Assembly (NCBI RefSeq): GCF_002925845.1
Contig: NZ_PDNI01000028.1
Span: 62,001 to 126,000, forward strand
From: Roseovarius nitratireducens
GTDB taxonomy: Bacteria; Pseudomonadota; Alphaproteobacteria; Rhodobacterales; Rhodobacteraceae
Length of the DNA: 64,000 nt
Direction: 5' to 3'
This document shows positions 9,150 to 16,768 of the stretch, in pieces; the stretch's first letter is position 1; each line of letters opens with the position of its first letter. The notes under the pieces are model-generated. The model searched no databases, was not told where the DNA came from, and worked only from the letters and a program-made list of their open reading frames with translations. Both the position numbers and the translations under genes were made by a program.

Positions 9150-9336
9150 TTCTCCAGTTTGACAGCGCGACGGCGATGGCAAAGTCCCGGCGGCAGATTC
9201 GGGTCGGTTGCTGTTCACCGGGTCTTGCGGACCGTCGAAGACGATGGGAGCATCCGTTCAGGTCGGTTCTTTTCTCCTTTCGTCGGGTGCGCCTGAAACG
9301 GTTTCGGGCGGCCACCCAGCGGAAGGAGAAGCAACA

Positions 9337-9867
9337 ATGGGTATACATGAACGCGATGCAGGCGCGCTGGTAGGGGCGTACCCTGTCTGCGGAACTTGCA
9401 AAAAGAGCGCCGTTTTGCGGGATGCGTGGGCGATCTGGAACAACCTGACCTGTGCCTGGGAGTTGCAGGCGACCTTCGACAGGTTCCACTGCGAGACCTG
9501 CGGCGGGGAAACCGAGATCGCCTGGGAGATCGATGAGGCGTTTCGCAAAAAACGCATCCGTCGTCTCAACGACGCGCTCCGGCGCGGCGACGTTCTGCAC
9601 GGGGCGATCATGATAACGAGCGGTATCGAGTCGCTCGGCGAGGACGCCCGAACCGCGATCCTGCGGTCGGTGCAGACGTTCTCCGATTTCTCGGAAGACA
9701 ACGATCCCCACAAGGAACATGATTTCGGGGCGGTCGACCACGGCACCACCAAGGTGTTCTGGAAAATCGACTACTACGACCGGGACCTCACGGGGCACTC
9801 CCCGGATGCGGCGAACCCGGAGGTGACGCACCGGGTGCTCACGATCATGCTGGCGAGCGAGTACTGA
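9337..9867 (+). CDS. DUF3768 domain protein
   Basis: 176 residues. The C-terminal half matches the DUF3768 family common on alphaproteobacterial plasmids and islands: RRLNDALRRGD, HGAIMITSGI, FSEDNDPHKEHDFG, FWKIDYYDRD and the conserved end VLTIMLASEY. The N-terminal part carries a treble-clef-like pair of cysteine knuckles (CGTC near residue 17 and CETC near 53). The ATG at 9337 has GGAGAAG 6 bases upstream; a longer frame from 9208 lacks one. Molecular function is unknown for the family. It diverges from the TraG-like gene and is followed by a terminator. Confidence 0.85.
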   Translation: MGIHERDAGALVGAYPVCGTCKKSAVLRDAWAIWNNLTCAWELQATFDRFHCETCGGETEIAWEIDEAFRKKRIRRLNDALRRGDVLHGAIMITSGIESLGEDARTAILRSVQTFSDFSEDNDPHKEHDFGAVDHGTTKVFWKIDYYDRDLTGHSPDAANPEVTHRVLTIMLASEY

Positions 9868-9907
9868 CGTATCCGCGCCTGCCGCATGACGGCATGGGAA
9901 CCCAGAT

Positions 9908-9935
9908 GGCTCGCCCGAACCGGGCGGGCCTTTTG
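9908..9935 (+). terminator. Rho-independent terminator after the DUF3768 gene
   Basis: Ten-base-pair stem (GGCTCGCCCG with CGGGCGGGCC, one G-T pair) with a 3-base loop, followed by TTTT, 41 bp after the stop codon. Confidence 0.8.
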
Positions 9936-10007
9936 ATGTTCGGGTATCGCATCGCGCCGGGTCTGGTTTCGATCCGCGGGATCGGCGAGAATAGCAATAC
10001 TCGGGGA

Positions 10008-10131
10008 TTGAAAACGGGTTTTGCCGCTACCGGGCCGAATCCGGGAGAGGCGAAACGGGCTTCGCCCTTTCGCCCCCTCGCCTCTCACCCCGGGTTCGGG
10101 CCCTGAGCGGCAAGGCAAAACCCGTTTTCAA
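10008..10131. repeat. 124-bp nested palindrome (giant hairpin/cruciform)
   Basis: The outer arms 10008-10025 and 10114-10131 are 18-bp perfect inverted repeats. Each arm also folds on itself (AAAAC..GTTTT). Inside, GGGCCGAA pairs imperfectly with TTCGGGCC. The tip 10049-10074 is a strong hairpin, GGCGAAA...TTTCGCC around GGGC-TTC-GCCC. It lies between the DUF3768 terminator and the XRE gene, in non-coding DNA. Possible roles: origin or transfer site of the element, a structured RNA, or a miniature inverted-repeat element. No clear target duplication flanks it. Confidence 0.9.
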
Positions 10132-10252
10132 AACTGCCGGGTCGCGGCCGGAGGGCCGGTACAGCGTCGAGCACAGTTCTTTATTCAACGCGGGCAGATC
10201 GAGAACACCCGGGATCGGGCCCAGTGTCGATCTGTCCTAACCAAACACATCC

Positions 10253-10603
10253 ATGTTTGACGAGTTCATTTTCGACCTCAAGGTCGCGCGCCGCAAATCC
10301 GGTCTCACACAGGCCGAGTGCGGCCATCTTATCGGGGCGTCGCCCCACCAGATCAGCGATATCGAACGCGGTCTGCGCCCGCCGACATTGCGGGAAATCC
10401 ATGCGCTCTCGATTCTCTACGGGCGCAACTTTGAAAGCCTCCACGGCCCGCTCATGCGTGAGCTGCGCCGGACGATCATGCAAAAGATCGAGACGTTGCC
10501 TGACACACCGGTCGGCTCGTCCGAAGCGTTTCGCCGGCAAAGCACGATCGAACGCCTGACCCACCGGCTACTCGTGGAAAATCAGGCCGACCATGACGGC
10601 TGA
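10253..10603 (+). CDS. XRE-family helix-turn-helix regulator
   Basis: 116 residues. The N-terminal 60 form an XRE/Cro-type DNA-binding domain: FDLKVARRKSGLTQAECGHLIGASPHQISDIERGLRPP gives helices 2 and 3. The remaining 55 residues are basic and helical. It starts 122 bp after the giant palindrome and probably binds nearby operators. Its stop overlaps the start of the next gene by 11 bp, so the two are co-expressed. No typical Shine-Dalgarno sequence precedes ATG 10253. Confidence 0.85.
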   Translation: MFDEFIFDLKVARRKSGLTQAECGHLIGASPHQISDIERGLRPPTLREIHALSILYGRNFESLHGPLMRELRRTIMQKIETLPDTPVGSSEAFRRQSTIERLTHRLLVENQADHDG

Positions 10604-11090
10604 AGTCCGACGTGTTCTGTCGGTCGCCGCCCGCTCCGGGCGCATCGGTTGTGTGCTGCTGGAAGGCCAGACGCTGAAGGGCTGGACGACATCCGAACGC
10701 GGTGCCCGGTCGGCGGTTGCTGCGGTTCAGCGTCTGCGCGGCTGGGTGCGGACCTTCGAACCGGAGGTGCTGGTGAGCGAAAACCCGGATGCGGACAGCC
10801 GAAAGGGCGGACGTCAATTGTCGATCCTGCGTGCGTTCGTCGAGGTCGGCGACGATCTGGCCATTCTCAATCTGGTCGTGCAGCGCCAGCGGCGCTTTCC
10901 GAATTTCTATCTGGAGGCCGCCGACCTCGCAGGCCGGTTTCCAGACCTCGCGCACGAGGTTCCCCGGAAACCGCCGATCTGGAAGAAGGAGCCCTACCGG
11001 CTGGTTATCTTCGAGGCTCTCGCGCTCGCACGCGATGCCGGGCTTGTCGGGGAAGACGATGCGGGATGCGCCGCGTCCCCCGGAGACTGA
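10593..11090 (+). CDS. Conserved element protein, possible degenerate RNase H/RuvC-like fold
   Basis: 165 residues. The opening strands (RVLSVAARSGRIGCVLLEG, then GWTTSE) and EPEVLVSENPD recall the beta-sheet order and second acidic position of RuvC/RNase H-like proteins, but the first-strand aspartate normally found there is missing. The C-terminal part (KKPYRL-like KKEPYRLVIFEALALARDAG) is helical. This resemblance is by eye and weak; treat it as a protein of unknown function. It is translationally linked to the XRE gene and ends at a convergent terminator. Confidence 0.7.
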   Translation: MTAEVRRVLSVAARSGRIGCVLLEGQTLKGWTTSERGARSAVAAVQRLRGWVRTFEPEVLVSENPDADSRKGGRQLSILRAFVEVGDDLAILNLVVQRQRRFPNFYLEAADLAGRFPDLAHEVPRKPPIWKKEPYRLVIFEALALARDAGLVGEDDAGCAASPGD

Positions 11091-11120
11091 AGCCCGTGCG
11101 CAGAGGCAGTTCTTCACGGC

Positions 11121-11149
11121 AAAGCCGCACCGGCAAGGATGCGGCTTTT
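11121..11149 (+). terminator. Terminator after the XRE operon
   Basis: Stem AAAGCCGCA/TGCGGCTTT with an 11-base loop and a trailing TTTTC, 30 bp after the stop at 11090. It also reads as a terminator (AAAGCCGCAT...) on the other strand. Confidence 0.75.
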
Positions 11150-11166
11150 CGTCTTTCGGGTTGTAC

Positions 11167-11188
11167 GGGGCGCGGTCACCCGCGCCCC
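11167..11188 (-). terminator. GC-rich hairpin after the ParB-like gene
   Basis: Nine-base-pair stem GGGGCGCGG/CCGCGCCCC with a 4-base loop, 11 bp past the stop of the minus-strand ParB-like gene. No T run follows on the minus strand, so it may pause or protect the transcript while the hairpin at 11121-11149 ends it. Confidence 0.55.
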
Positions 11189-11199
11189 GGTCCGGCTTC

Positions 11200-13059
11200 T
11201 TATCCCATTCCCTCCGGCAGCCACGCATCGATCTTCGCTATCTGCGCCTCGCTCAGACCGGCGGTCGTGCGGTATTCGGGGTCGGCGAACAGCTTCTCGA
11301 GCCGCTCCGCTTTTTCCATCTTCTTGAGCCGGGCGAAGGTGGTTGCGCTCGGATGGTTCGGCTTGAGGCCCAGAAGCTCGCGAAAGAGATCGTCGAGATA
11401 ATCCCCCCGCACCCGTTTGAAGAACCCGGCAGCCGTGGGTGTCCAGACGGAGCGGATGGATGTGCCCGCCTCCTTGTCCACAAGCTGCCCGAGCTTCTCG
11501 TCCTCAATCGACAACAGCGCCGAAAGCTGCCGCGTGAGTTCCGCCCGGGTGGCCTTGCGCCCCTGATTGCGGAAAGCCCGGAAGCCGCGCGCCAGATCGG
11601 ACCCGACTGGGTCTTTCGGGCAGAAGCCCGGCTCGATCAGGCGCTTGTCTAGTGCATACCCGTCGCTCTGCTCCGGCATGTTCGGCACATCGTCCGTGCG
11701 CTGACCGAAGGCGCTGCGATAGCCCATCCGGCCTGCGAGTTGGAAGGCCAGCAGGTCGAGAAGCAGATCGGGATGCCCGAGCAGCGCATTCTGCCGCGCC
11801 CCGCGAAAGATGCAATCCAGATCGTGCTGCAACTTGGCCGGGATGGCCGGTTGGGGCCGGTCCGATGCCGTATCGTGGGCGGAAGGCCCGAGAATGCCCG
11901 CCGCGATGGCGGCGTCCCTGTCCTCCTTGGCGACCAGCCCACCGCAGACCGTGAGAGCGCCCTCGCGATCGACATGGACGATGGCACCGGAGAGCACCTT
12001 CTGCACTTCGGAGTATGTCCCGTCCAGAATTCGCTGCAGAGCTTCCAACTCGGCCTCGGCGGCATCGTCCAATTCACCGGCTTCCGCCAGTTCCGCCAGT
12101 TCGTCATATCGCTGCGACTGATCCTCGCTCAGCGTTCCGGCCTCGGGATAGACCCGTGCCGCCTTCATCGCTTCGATCTGGTGCCAGCCGACATATGTCT
12201 CGGGACAGGCCTCGACCCATTTCCAACCTTCCGATGCCCGAACCTCCTCGGCAGCTTCCTCAAGCATCTGACCGAACACCTCGTCGAGAAGACCTGCATC
12301 GTCATAGAGCACCTCGTCGGCAAAGAGGTCGCGGGTCAGACGGCCTCCGGCCTCGGTATATGCTGCCTCGCCCACGAAGCGTGCCCGTCTGTCCGTGCTC
12401 TTGACGCAATCGGGCTTGAGCATTCGCTTGAGATGGTGCTCGCTCATCGCCCCGCCGCGCACCTGCTCGAGCACCTTGAGCGCCAGCGCGTCGTCGTTGC
12501 AGAGGGTGAAACACGCGGCCATGCCGAGCGTGATCTCATCGGCGCAGAGTGCGTCCAGCACCGGCTCGGGCAGGCCCGCCAGCTTGAGACGGCGATAGAC
12601 ATGCGCCTCCGATTTTCCGAACGCGACCGCGATGGCCGGAACCGGCAACCCGTCGCTTGCCATGCGCCCGTACTCGCGGATTTCGTCCGCCGGATGCAGC
12701 GCTTCGCGCACGTTATTCTCGGAAGCTGCCCAGACCTTCGCCACGTCGATATCGTCGGTTACCCTGACCGGTACGACCCTGAACCTTTCCTGGTCCTGCA
12801 ACAGCGCCAGCGCACGCAGGCGGCGGCCTCCGGCAACGATCCCGACCCGGCCATCGCCTTCGCGCAGCCCCGCGAGATTGTGGATGAGACCTACCTCGCG
12901 GATATTCTCTGCAAGGCGCTCTATTCCGTCCTCGTCGATCATGGTCCGTCCATTGAGGTTCGAGATATGCAGGTTCTCGAAGGGCAGCCATTCGATGCCG
13001 ATCTCGCCTTGCTCCGGTGAGACCGTGCTCGCTTGTTTCATTCCAGATTGTTCGTTCAT
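11200..13059 (-). CDS. ParB/RepB-like DNA-binding protein (long form)
   Basis: 619 residues. Residues about 20-110 form a ParB/Srx-type domain: LPFENLHISNLNGR, then GIVAGGRRLRALALL (the GGRR nucleotide-binding block) and AASENNVREALHPADEI. A helix-turn-helix follows (AIAVAFGKSEAHVYRRLKLAGLP). The long C-terminal region (220-619) is helical and not found in standard 300-residue ParB proteins; it matches the long ParB-like proteins seen on alphaproteobacterial islands. ATG 13059 has an ideal AAAGGAGAG site; a frame reaching 13329 does not. No ParA gene is next to it, so classical partitioning is unlikely. It may act in element maintenance or regulation. Confidence 0.85.
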   Translation of the reverse strand: MNEQSGMKQASTVSPEQGEIGIEWLPFENLHISNLNGRTMIDEDGIERLAENIREVGLIHNLAGLREGDGRVGIVAGGRRLRALALLQDQERFRVVPVRVTDDIDVAKVWAASENNVREALHPADEIREYGRMASDGLPVPAIAVAFGKSEAHVYRRLKLAGLPEPVLDALCADEITLGMAACFTLCNDDALALKVLEQVRGGAMSEHHLKRMLKPDCVKSTDRRARFVGEAAYTEAGGRLTRDLFADEVLYDDAGLLDEVFGQMLEEAAEEVRASEGWKWVEACPETYVGWHQIEAMKAARVYPEAGTLSEDQSQRYDELAELAEAGELDDAAEAELEALQRILDGTYSEVQKVLSGAIVHVDREGALTVCGGLVAKEDRDAAIAAGILGPSAHDTASDRPQPAIPAKLQHDLDCIFRGARQNALLGHPDLLLDLLAFQLAGRMGYRSAFGQRTDDVPNMPEQSDGYALDKRLIEPGFCPKDPVGSDLARGFRAFRNQGRKATRAELTRQLSALLSIEDEKLGQLVDKEAGTSIRSVWTPTAAGFFKRVRGDYLDDLFRELLGLKPNHPSATTFARLKKMEKAERLEKLFADPEYRTTAGLSEAQIAKIDAWLPEGMG

Positions 13060-13542
13060 CTTTTCTCTCCTTTGGGTTTGCCGTGACTGGTCCCTCTCGG
13101 ACCCGCCCACGATTGCGGAGACCGCCCCGATCTGAATTGAGGAAAGCCCCCGTGCTTTCCGAAAGGCAGAGCAGGGGCGGGCGCAGCCGGCCCTGCGGCC
13201 GCACCGGCCGGAGAGACAGGGGGCCGGAGACGGCGGAAATCGGAGGGGCCCGCGCGGAACGCGTGGGAGGAACCGATTTGTGAAGGCGGAGGCTGACGCG
13301 CCCCGCGCGGCACCACAGCCCCTGTTCACCGGACGGGGCGGATGCCAGTTCAGGACATGAACTGAGGCTTATAAAGCCACGGCTGTGTCGGGGGATCTCG
13401 ACAACCGCCGTTGCAATTCTTCGGCCGGCATGTATGGCCAGTTCGGCCAAGTCGATGACAGCAGCAGTTGGCTGCTCATTATTGACAGATTGCAACCGAC
13501 CGTTGCAGCATTTTCTTTTGGGGACAGAAGGGGGGCAATCTC
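13060..13542. promoter_or_regulatory. 483-bp divergent control region
   Basis: No gene is supported here. The half next to 13059 is very GC-rich, with several short hairpins. Near the plus-strand gene there is an inverted repeat GTTGCAAT (13410-13417) / ATTGCAAC (13489-13496), a hairpin AGCAG-TTGG-CTGCT near 13462-13475, and a TTGACA box at 13482-13487 without a clear -10. AAGGGGGG lies just before ATG 13543. It probably holds promoters for the ParB-like gene and the membrane-protein gene. Confidence 0.5.
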
Positions 13543-14100
13543 ATGCGAAGCTACGAAGTTGCGCGGAACGTATTTTCATTCATTGAGTTCTGTGGCTGGG
13601 CGCTTGTCGTCATCGGTGGAGTTGTGGGTATTGGCATGGCGGCAAGTGTCAGTGAATATGGAGGGGCCGGTGCTACTGTTTCATCACTACTGGTTGGTGG
13701 ATCGATTGCGTTTGCCGGTTTGGTTTCTGTCGCGTTCGTGCAGGCCGGCCGAGCGACCGTCGATACGGCCGAGTACACGCAGCAGATGCTGCAGATCGCC
13801 CGCGACCAACTAGAGGTCTCGCGGCAAGGTCTGAAGCAGGATGATACAAGCCCGCAGAGTTACGTGACCGCCGTGGAAACGGACGGTGGTAACAAGACAT
13901 CCGGCAAGGCGACCTTCACGGAAGAGCTGCCGGAACCCAAGCCCGCCTCGAATGATCATTCAGTGACGCAGAATTCGGACGACAGTATCGAGTATCGTGG
14001 CGTTAATATCGTGCACGTTGGAGGAAACTACCTGGTTGGAGGTACGCCGTACAGATCCGTCGATTTCGCGAAGAAGGCAATCGATCGAAGCTTGAAATAG
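13543..14100 (+). CDS. Small membrane protein of unknown function
   Basis: 185 residues. Two hydrophobic segments (about 12-35 and 45-67) form a hairpin in the membrane. A short helix (TVDTAEYTQQMLQIARDQLEVSRQGL) and a polar, Gly/Ser/Asp-rich tail follow. Near the end, IEYRGVNIVHVGGNYLVGG and YRSVDFAKKAID could be a small beta domain. No family is recognised. Its codon use looks less GC-biased than its neighbours. It has a strong ribosome binding site. Confidence 0.6.
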   Translation: MRSYEVARNVFSFIEFCGWALVVIGGVVGIGMAASVSEYGGAGATVSSLLVGGSIAFAGLVSVAFVQAGRATVDTAEYTQQMLQIARDQLEVSRQGLKQDDTSPQSYVTAVETDGGNKTSGKATFTEELPEPKPASNDHSVTQNSDDSIEYRGVNIVHVGGNYLVGGTPYRSVDFAKKAIDRSLK

Positions 14101-14147
14101 TGATGCTGAGTGTCCGTAAAATGTGCTCGCTTGATATCCTGTTATAT

Positions 14148-14189
14148 CCCCATACCGACCCCCAACCTCTATGGGTATCCGGTATGGGG
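14148..14189. repeat. Inverted repeat CCCCATACCG/CGGTATGGGG
   Basis: Perfect 10-bp arms (14148-14157 and 14180-14189) separated by 22 bp, in the gap before the small gene at 14315. GACCCCC/GGGGGTC extends the similarity. Could be an operator or a weak terminator for the upstream gene; no T run follows. Confidence 0.6.
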
Positions 14190-14314
14190 GTCGGGGGCGG
14201 AACATGGCGGCGCGTAGCGGAACAGAATGCGAGGATCGGAAGCCGTGACTTTATCACCGCCAGCTATTGATAAACCCGCCCTCCCGACCCTTTCATTTTG
14301 AATGGGGTTGGGGG

Positions 14315-14674
14315 ATGCGGGTTTCGATTTCTCACCATACGGTCCGCAAGGGTCTATTGTTCAAGACAACCTATTACGAGGTGCACCTGACCGTCGCCTT
14401 TACCCATGAGGAAAAGCAGATCATACGGCAGAGAAATCTCCTGAAGACAAAGCTGGTGGACAGGCGACCGGCAACGGCCAGGGTGGATGACCGCGACGAG
14501 AAGTTCGAGCTCCGGGTCGAGCATCTGATGGATGGCCGAACCGACCGGTTTCTCTGCGCCAATCCCTCGAAAGCCAAGATCTACGAAGACAATCTGCTGG
14601 ACATGCTGGCGCAGATGAAGCGCTGGCTCGACGACAATGCGGACACCGCCGATCGCACCGTGGTCGAGTTCTGA
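14315..14674 (+). CDS. Conserved element protein of unknown function
   Basis: 119 residues counted from ATG 14315 (a frame open from 14267 also exists). Begins with a strand-rich part (MRVSISHHTVRKGLLFKTTYYEVHL), then a charged middle, and an acidic helical end. No known motif. Its TGA overlaps the ATG of the membrane-anchored VirD4-like gene by one base (TGATG), so it is translated together with it and may be a partner or chaperone of that ATPase. The partner idea is inferred. Confidence 0.65.
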   Translation: MRVSISHHTVRKGLLFKTTYYEVHLTVAFTHEEKQIIRQRNLLKTKLVDRRPATARVDDRDEKFELRVEHLMDGRTDRFLCANPSKAKIYEDNLLDMLAQMKRWLDDNADTADRTVVEF

Positions 14675-16749
14675 TGGCCAGGAGTTTTTCAGAAGACTAC
14701 TTCGGCGTGGTTCTGGGCGCGTTCGTTCTCGCGATGATCCTGCTCATTGCCATTCTCGTCTCCTATGTCGCGCTGATCGCCATTCCGGCCTATGTCGGCT
14801 ACCGCCTCTACTCTGAGAACCCCAAACGCCTCGAACGCCTCGCCCGCGACGAAACCATGATCCTCTACAATCACGCGGTCGCAGGCTCCGTGCAACTCAC
14901 GGATGAGGAAATCGACGCGGGCCTTTCGAGCCACTGGCCGCCAGATGTGCCGTCGTCCCTGCGCGTGCAGCTGCTGCAGATCGGTCGGGCGCTTTTCGAG
15001 CAGGAAGGGCTGATGCCGGAAATCCCGCCGCCGCCAGCCCTTTGCAACACCGTCGAGGGTGCCCGCTACCGGGACATGCTCGCCAAGGCCGGACAGGCGA
15101 AAAGCGACCGGGTGATGGTCATGTCGGCGCTGGAGATTATCTCGAAGGCGCTGGCGCCCGTTGCCGATGCGGTCCCGCCCGTCGAGGGCGATGTCCTGGT
15201 CGAGGTGACGCAGTTCACCCAGCCGCTCGGCCAGACCGTGCAGAACGTCATCACACCCTTCTTTCAGGAGAACGACTACCATCACTTCAAGGCGCTGCGT
15301 GAGCGGCTGGATGCCAATCTCGCCGCCACCCACCGCACCAACCCCGTCCTTCCCATCGACTACAAGCACGACGACGTGGTCGAGACCTACCTGCGCGGCA
15401 CGCACCTGAAAGACCTTTTCAGACTGCGCACGCCCTTCACCATTCCCGAGGAACGGCGCTTCGAGCATACCCATATCGTCGCCGGCTCCGGCCACGGCAA
15501 AACCCAGACGCTGCAGTACTTCATCTCCAAGGATATCGAAGAAGTCGAACGCGGCGACAAGACCGTGGTGGTGATCGACAGCCAGGGCGATCTGATCGAC
15601 ACGATCCTCCACGCGAAGACCGTGCCGCCCGAGAAGATCGTGCTGATCGATCCCGAAGATATCGGCTGGCCGGTCTGTCTTAATCTCTTCTCCGTCGGCC
15701 AGGACCGGCTGGAGAGCTACGACCCGCTGGAACGCGAGCGGCTCACCAACTCGATCATCGAACTCTATGACTTCGTGCTGGGCTCGCTGCTCTCGGCCGG
15801 CATGACGGCCAAACAGTCGGTGGTCTTCCGCTACGTGACGCGGCTCATGTTCCATATCCCCGATGCCACGATCCACACGCTGCGCGAGCTGATGGAGCCG
15901 GGCGGGGTCGAGACATACCGCGCGTACATCGACCAGCTCTCCGGCACGCCGCGGCGTTTTTTCGAGACCGAGTTCGACAGCAAGGAGTTCGCCAATACGA
16001 AAACGCAGGTGCTGCGCCGGCTCTATGGGGTGCTGGAAAACCAGACCTTCGAGCGGATGTTCTCGCACCCCCAGAGCAAGTTCGACATGTTCTCGGAGAT
16101 GAATGCGGGCAAGCTCATCCTGATCAACACCTCGAAGAGCTTGCTGAAGGAACAGGGCACGGAAATTTTCGGCCGGTTCTTCATTGCGCTTATTGCCCAG
16201 GCGGCGCAGGAACGCGCCACATTGCCCGCCTATGACCGTCTGCCGGTCATGGTCTATGTCGACGAGGCGCAGGACTATTTCGACCGGAACATCGGCATTA
16301 TCCTCAGCCAGGCCCGCAAGTACCGGGTCGGCATGGTGATGGCGCACCAGTATCTGGGCCAGCTCTCAAGCGGATTGCAGGAGGCCTTTGAGGCCAATAC
16401 CTCGATCAAGCTCGCGGGCGGCGTCTCGGCGCGGGATGCCCGGGCGCTGGCCGGTCAGATGAATGCCAACCCGGAACTCATTCAGAGCCAGCCCAAGGGT
16501 ACCTTTGCCACCTTCATTCGCGGCCTGACCGAACGCGCCGTGCCGATCGGCTTTCCGTTCTTCGTTCTGGAAAAGCTGCCGAAAGCCACAAAAGATGAGA
16601 TCGAGGCCATAAGGCAACAGTGCCGCGAAGCCTATGCGGAGCCCTGGCAGACCACGGTCGAGCATAGCGACACATCCGACGACGACGCGCCGGAGCCGCC
16701 GGAAGAAAACGACCCCGGCGACCCGCTCAATCCTTCGCCGGAGCTCTGA
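14674..16749 (+). CDS. Membrane-anchored VirD4/TraD-like coupling ATPase
   Basis: 691 residues. A hydrophobic N-terminal segment (about 10-44) anchors it to the membrane. The ATPase domain has P-loop AGSGHGKT (270-277), VVVIDSQGDL, Walker B VMVYVDEAQDYF (about 524-535) and a sensor strand YRVGMVMAHQYLGQL. This is the VirD4/TraG-TraD layout of type IV coupling proteins, which bring DNA to a secretion channel. The C-terminal 30 residues are acidic (DDDAPEPPEEN), as in many coupling proteins that dock on relaxosomes. It is the second such ATPase of the element, after the soluble one at 7923. Upstream of a replication-relaxation gene, so a mobilisation function is likely. Confidence 0.87.
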   Translation: MARSFSEDYFGVVLGAFVLAMILLIAILVSYVALIAIPAYVGYRLYSENPKRLERLARDETMILYNHAVAGSVQLTDEEIDAGLSSHWPPDVPSSLRVQLLQIGRALFEQEGLMPEIPPPPALCNTVEGARYRDMLAKAGQAKSDRVMVMSALEIISKALAPVADAVPPVEGDVLVEVTQFTQPLGQTVQNVITPFFQENDYHHFKALRERLDANLAATHRTNPVLPIDYKHDDVVETYLRGTHLKDLFRLRTPFTIPEERRFEHTHIVAGSGHGKTQTLQYFISKDIEEVERGDKTVVVIDSQGDLIDTILHAKTVPPEKIVLIDPEDIGWPVCLNLFSVGQDRLESYDPLERERLTNSIIELYDFVLGSLLSAGMTAKQSVVFRYVTRLMFHIPDATIHTLRELMEPGGVETYRAYIDQLSGTPRRFFETEFDSKEFANTKTQVLRRLYGVLENQTFERMFSHPQSKFDMFSEMNAGKLILINTSKSLLKEQGTEIFGRFFIALIAQAAQERATLPAYDRLPVMVYVDEAQDYFDRNIGIILSQARKYRVGMVMAHQYLGQLSSGLQEAFEANTSIKLAGGVSARDARALAGQMNANPELIQSQPKGTFATFIRGLTERAVPIGFPFFVLEKLPKATKDEIEAIRQQCREAYAEPWQTTVEHSDTSDDDAPEPPEENDPGDPLNPSPEL

Positions 16750-16768
16750 GGAAGCCTATCCTGGCCGC

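Noticed and set aside
7930-9831. 633-codon open frame on the minus strand overlapping the TraG-like and DUF3768 genes
   Set aside because: Its product is an Arg/Pro-rich, low-complexity translation without motifs, typical of the alternative frame of GC-rich genes; the overlapped genes have clear conserved motifs.
11200-13329. Longer ParB-like start at 13329
   Set aside because: The additional 90 residues are Arg/Pro/Ala-rich without motif, while ATG 13059 has an ideal ribosome binding site.
14689-16347. 552-codon frame antisense to the membrane-anchored VirD4-like gene
   Set aside because: Complement of a well-supported ATPase gene; composition is a mirror of it and no motif or ribosome binding site is present.
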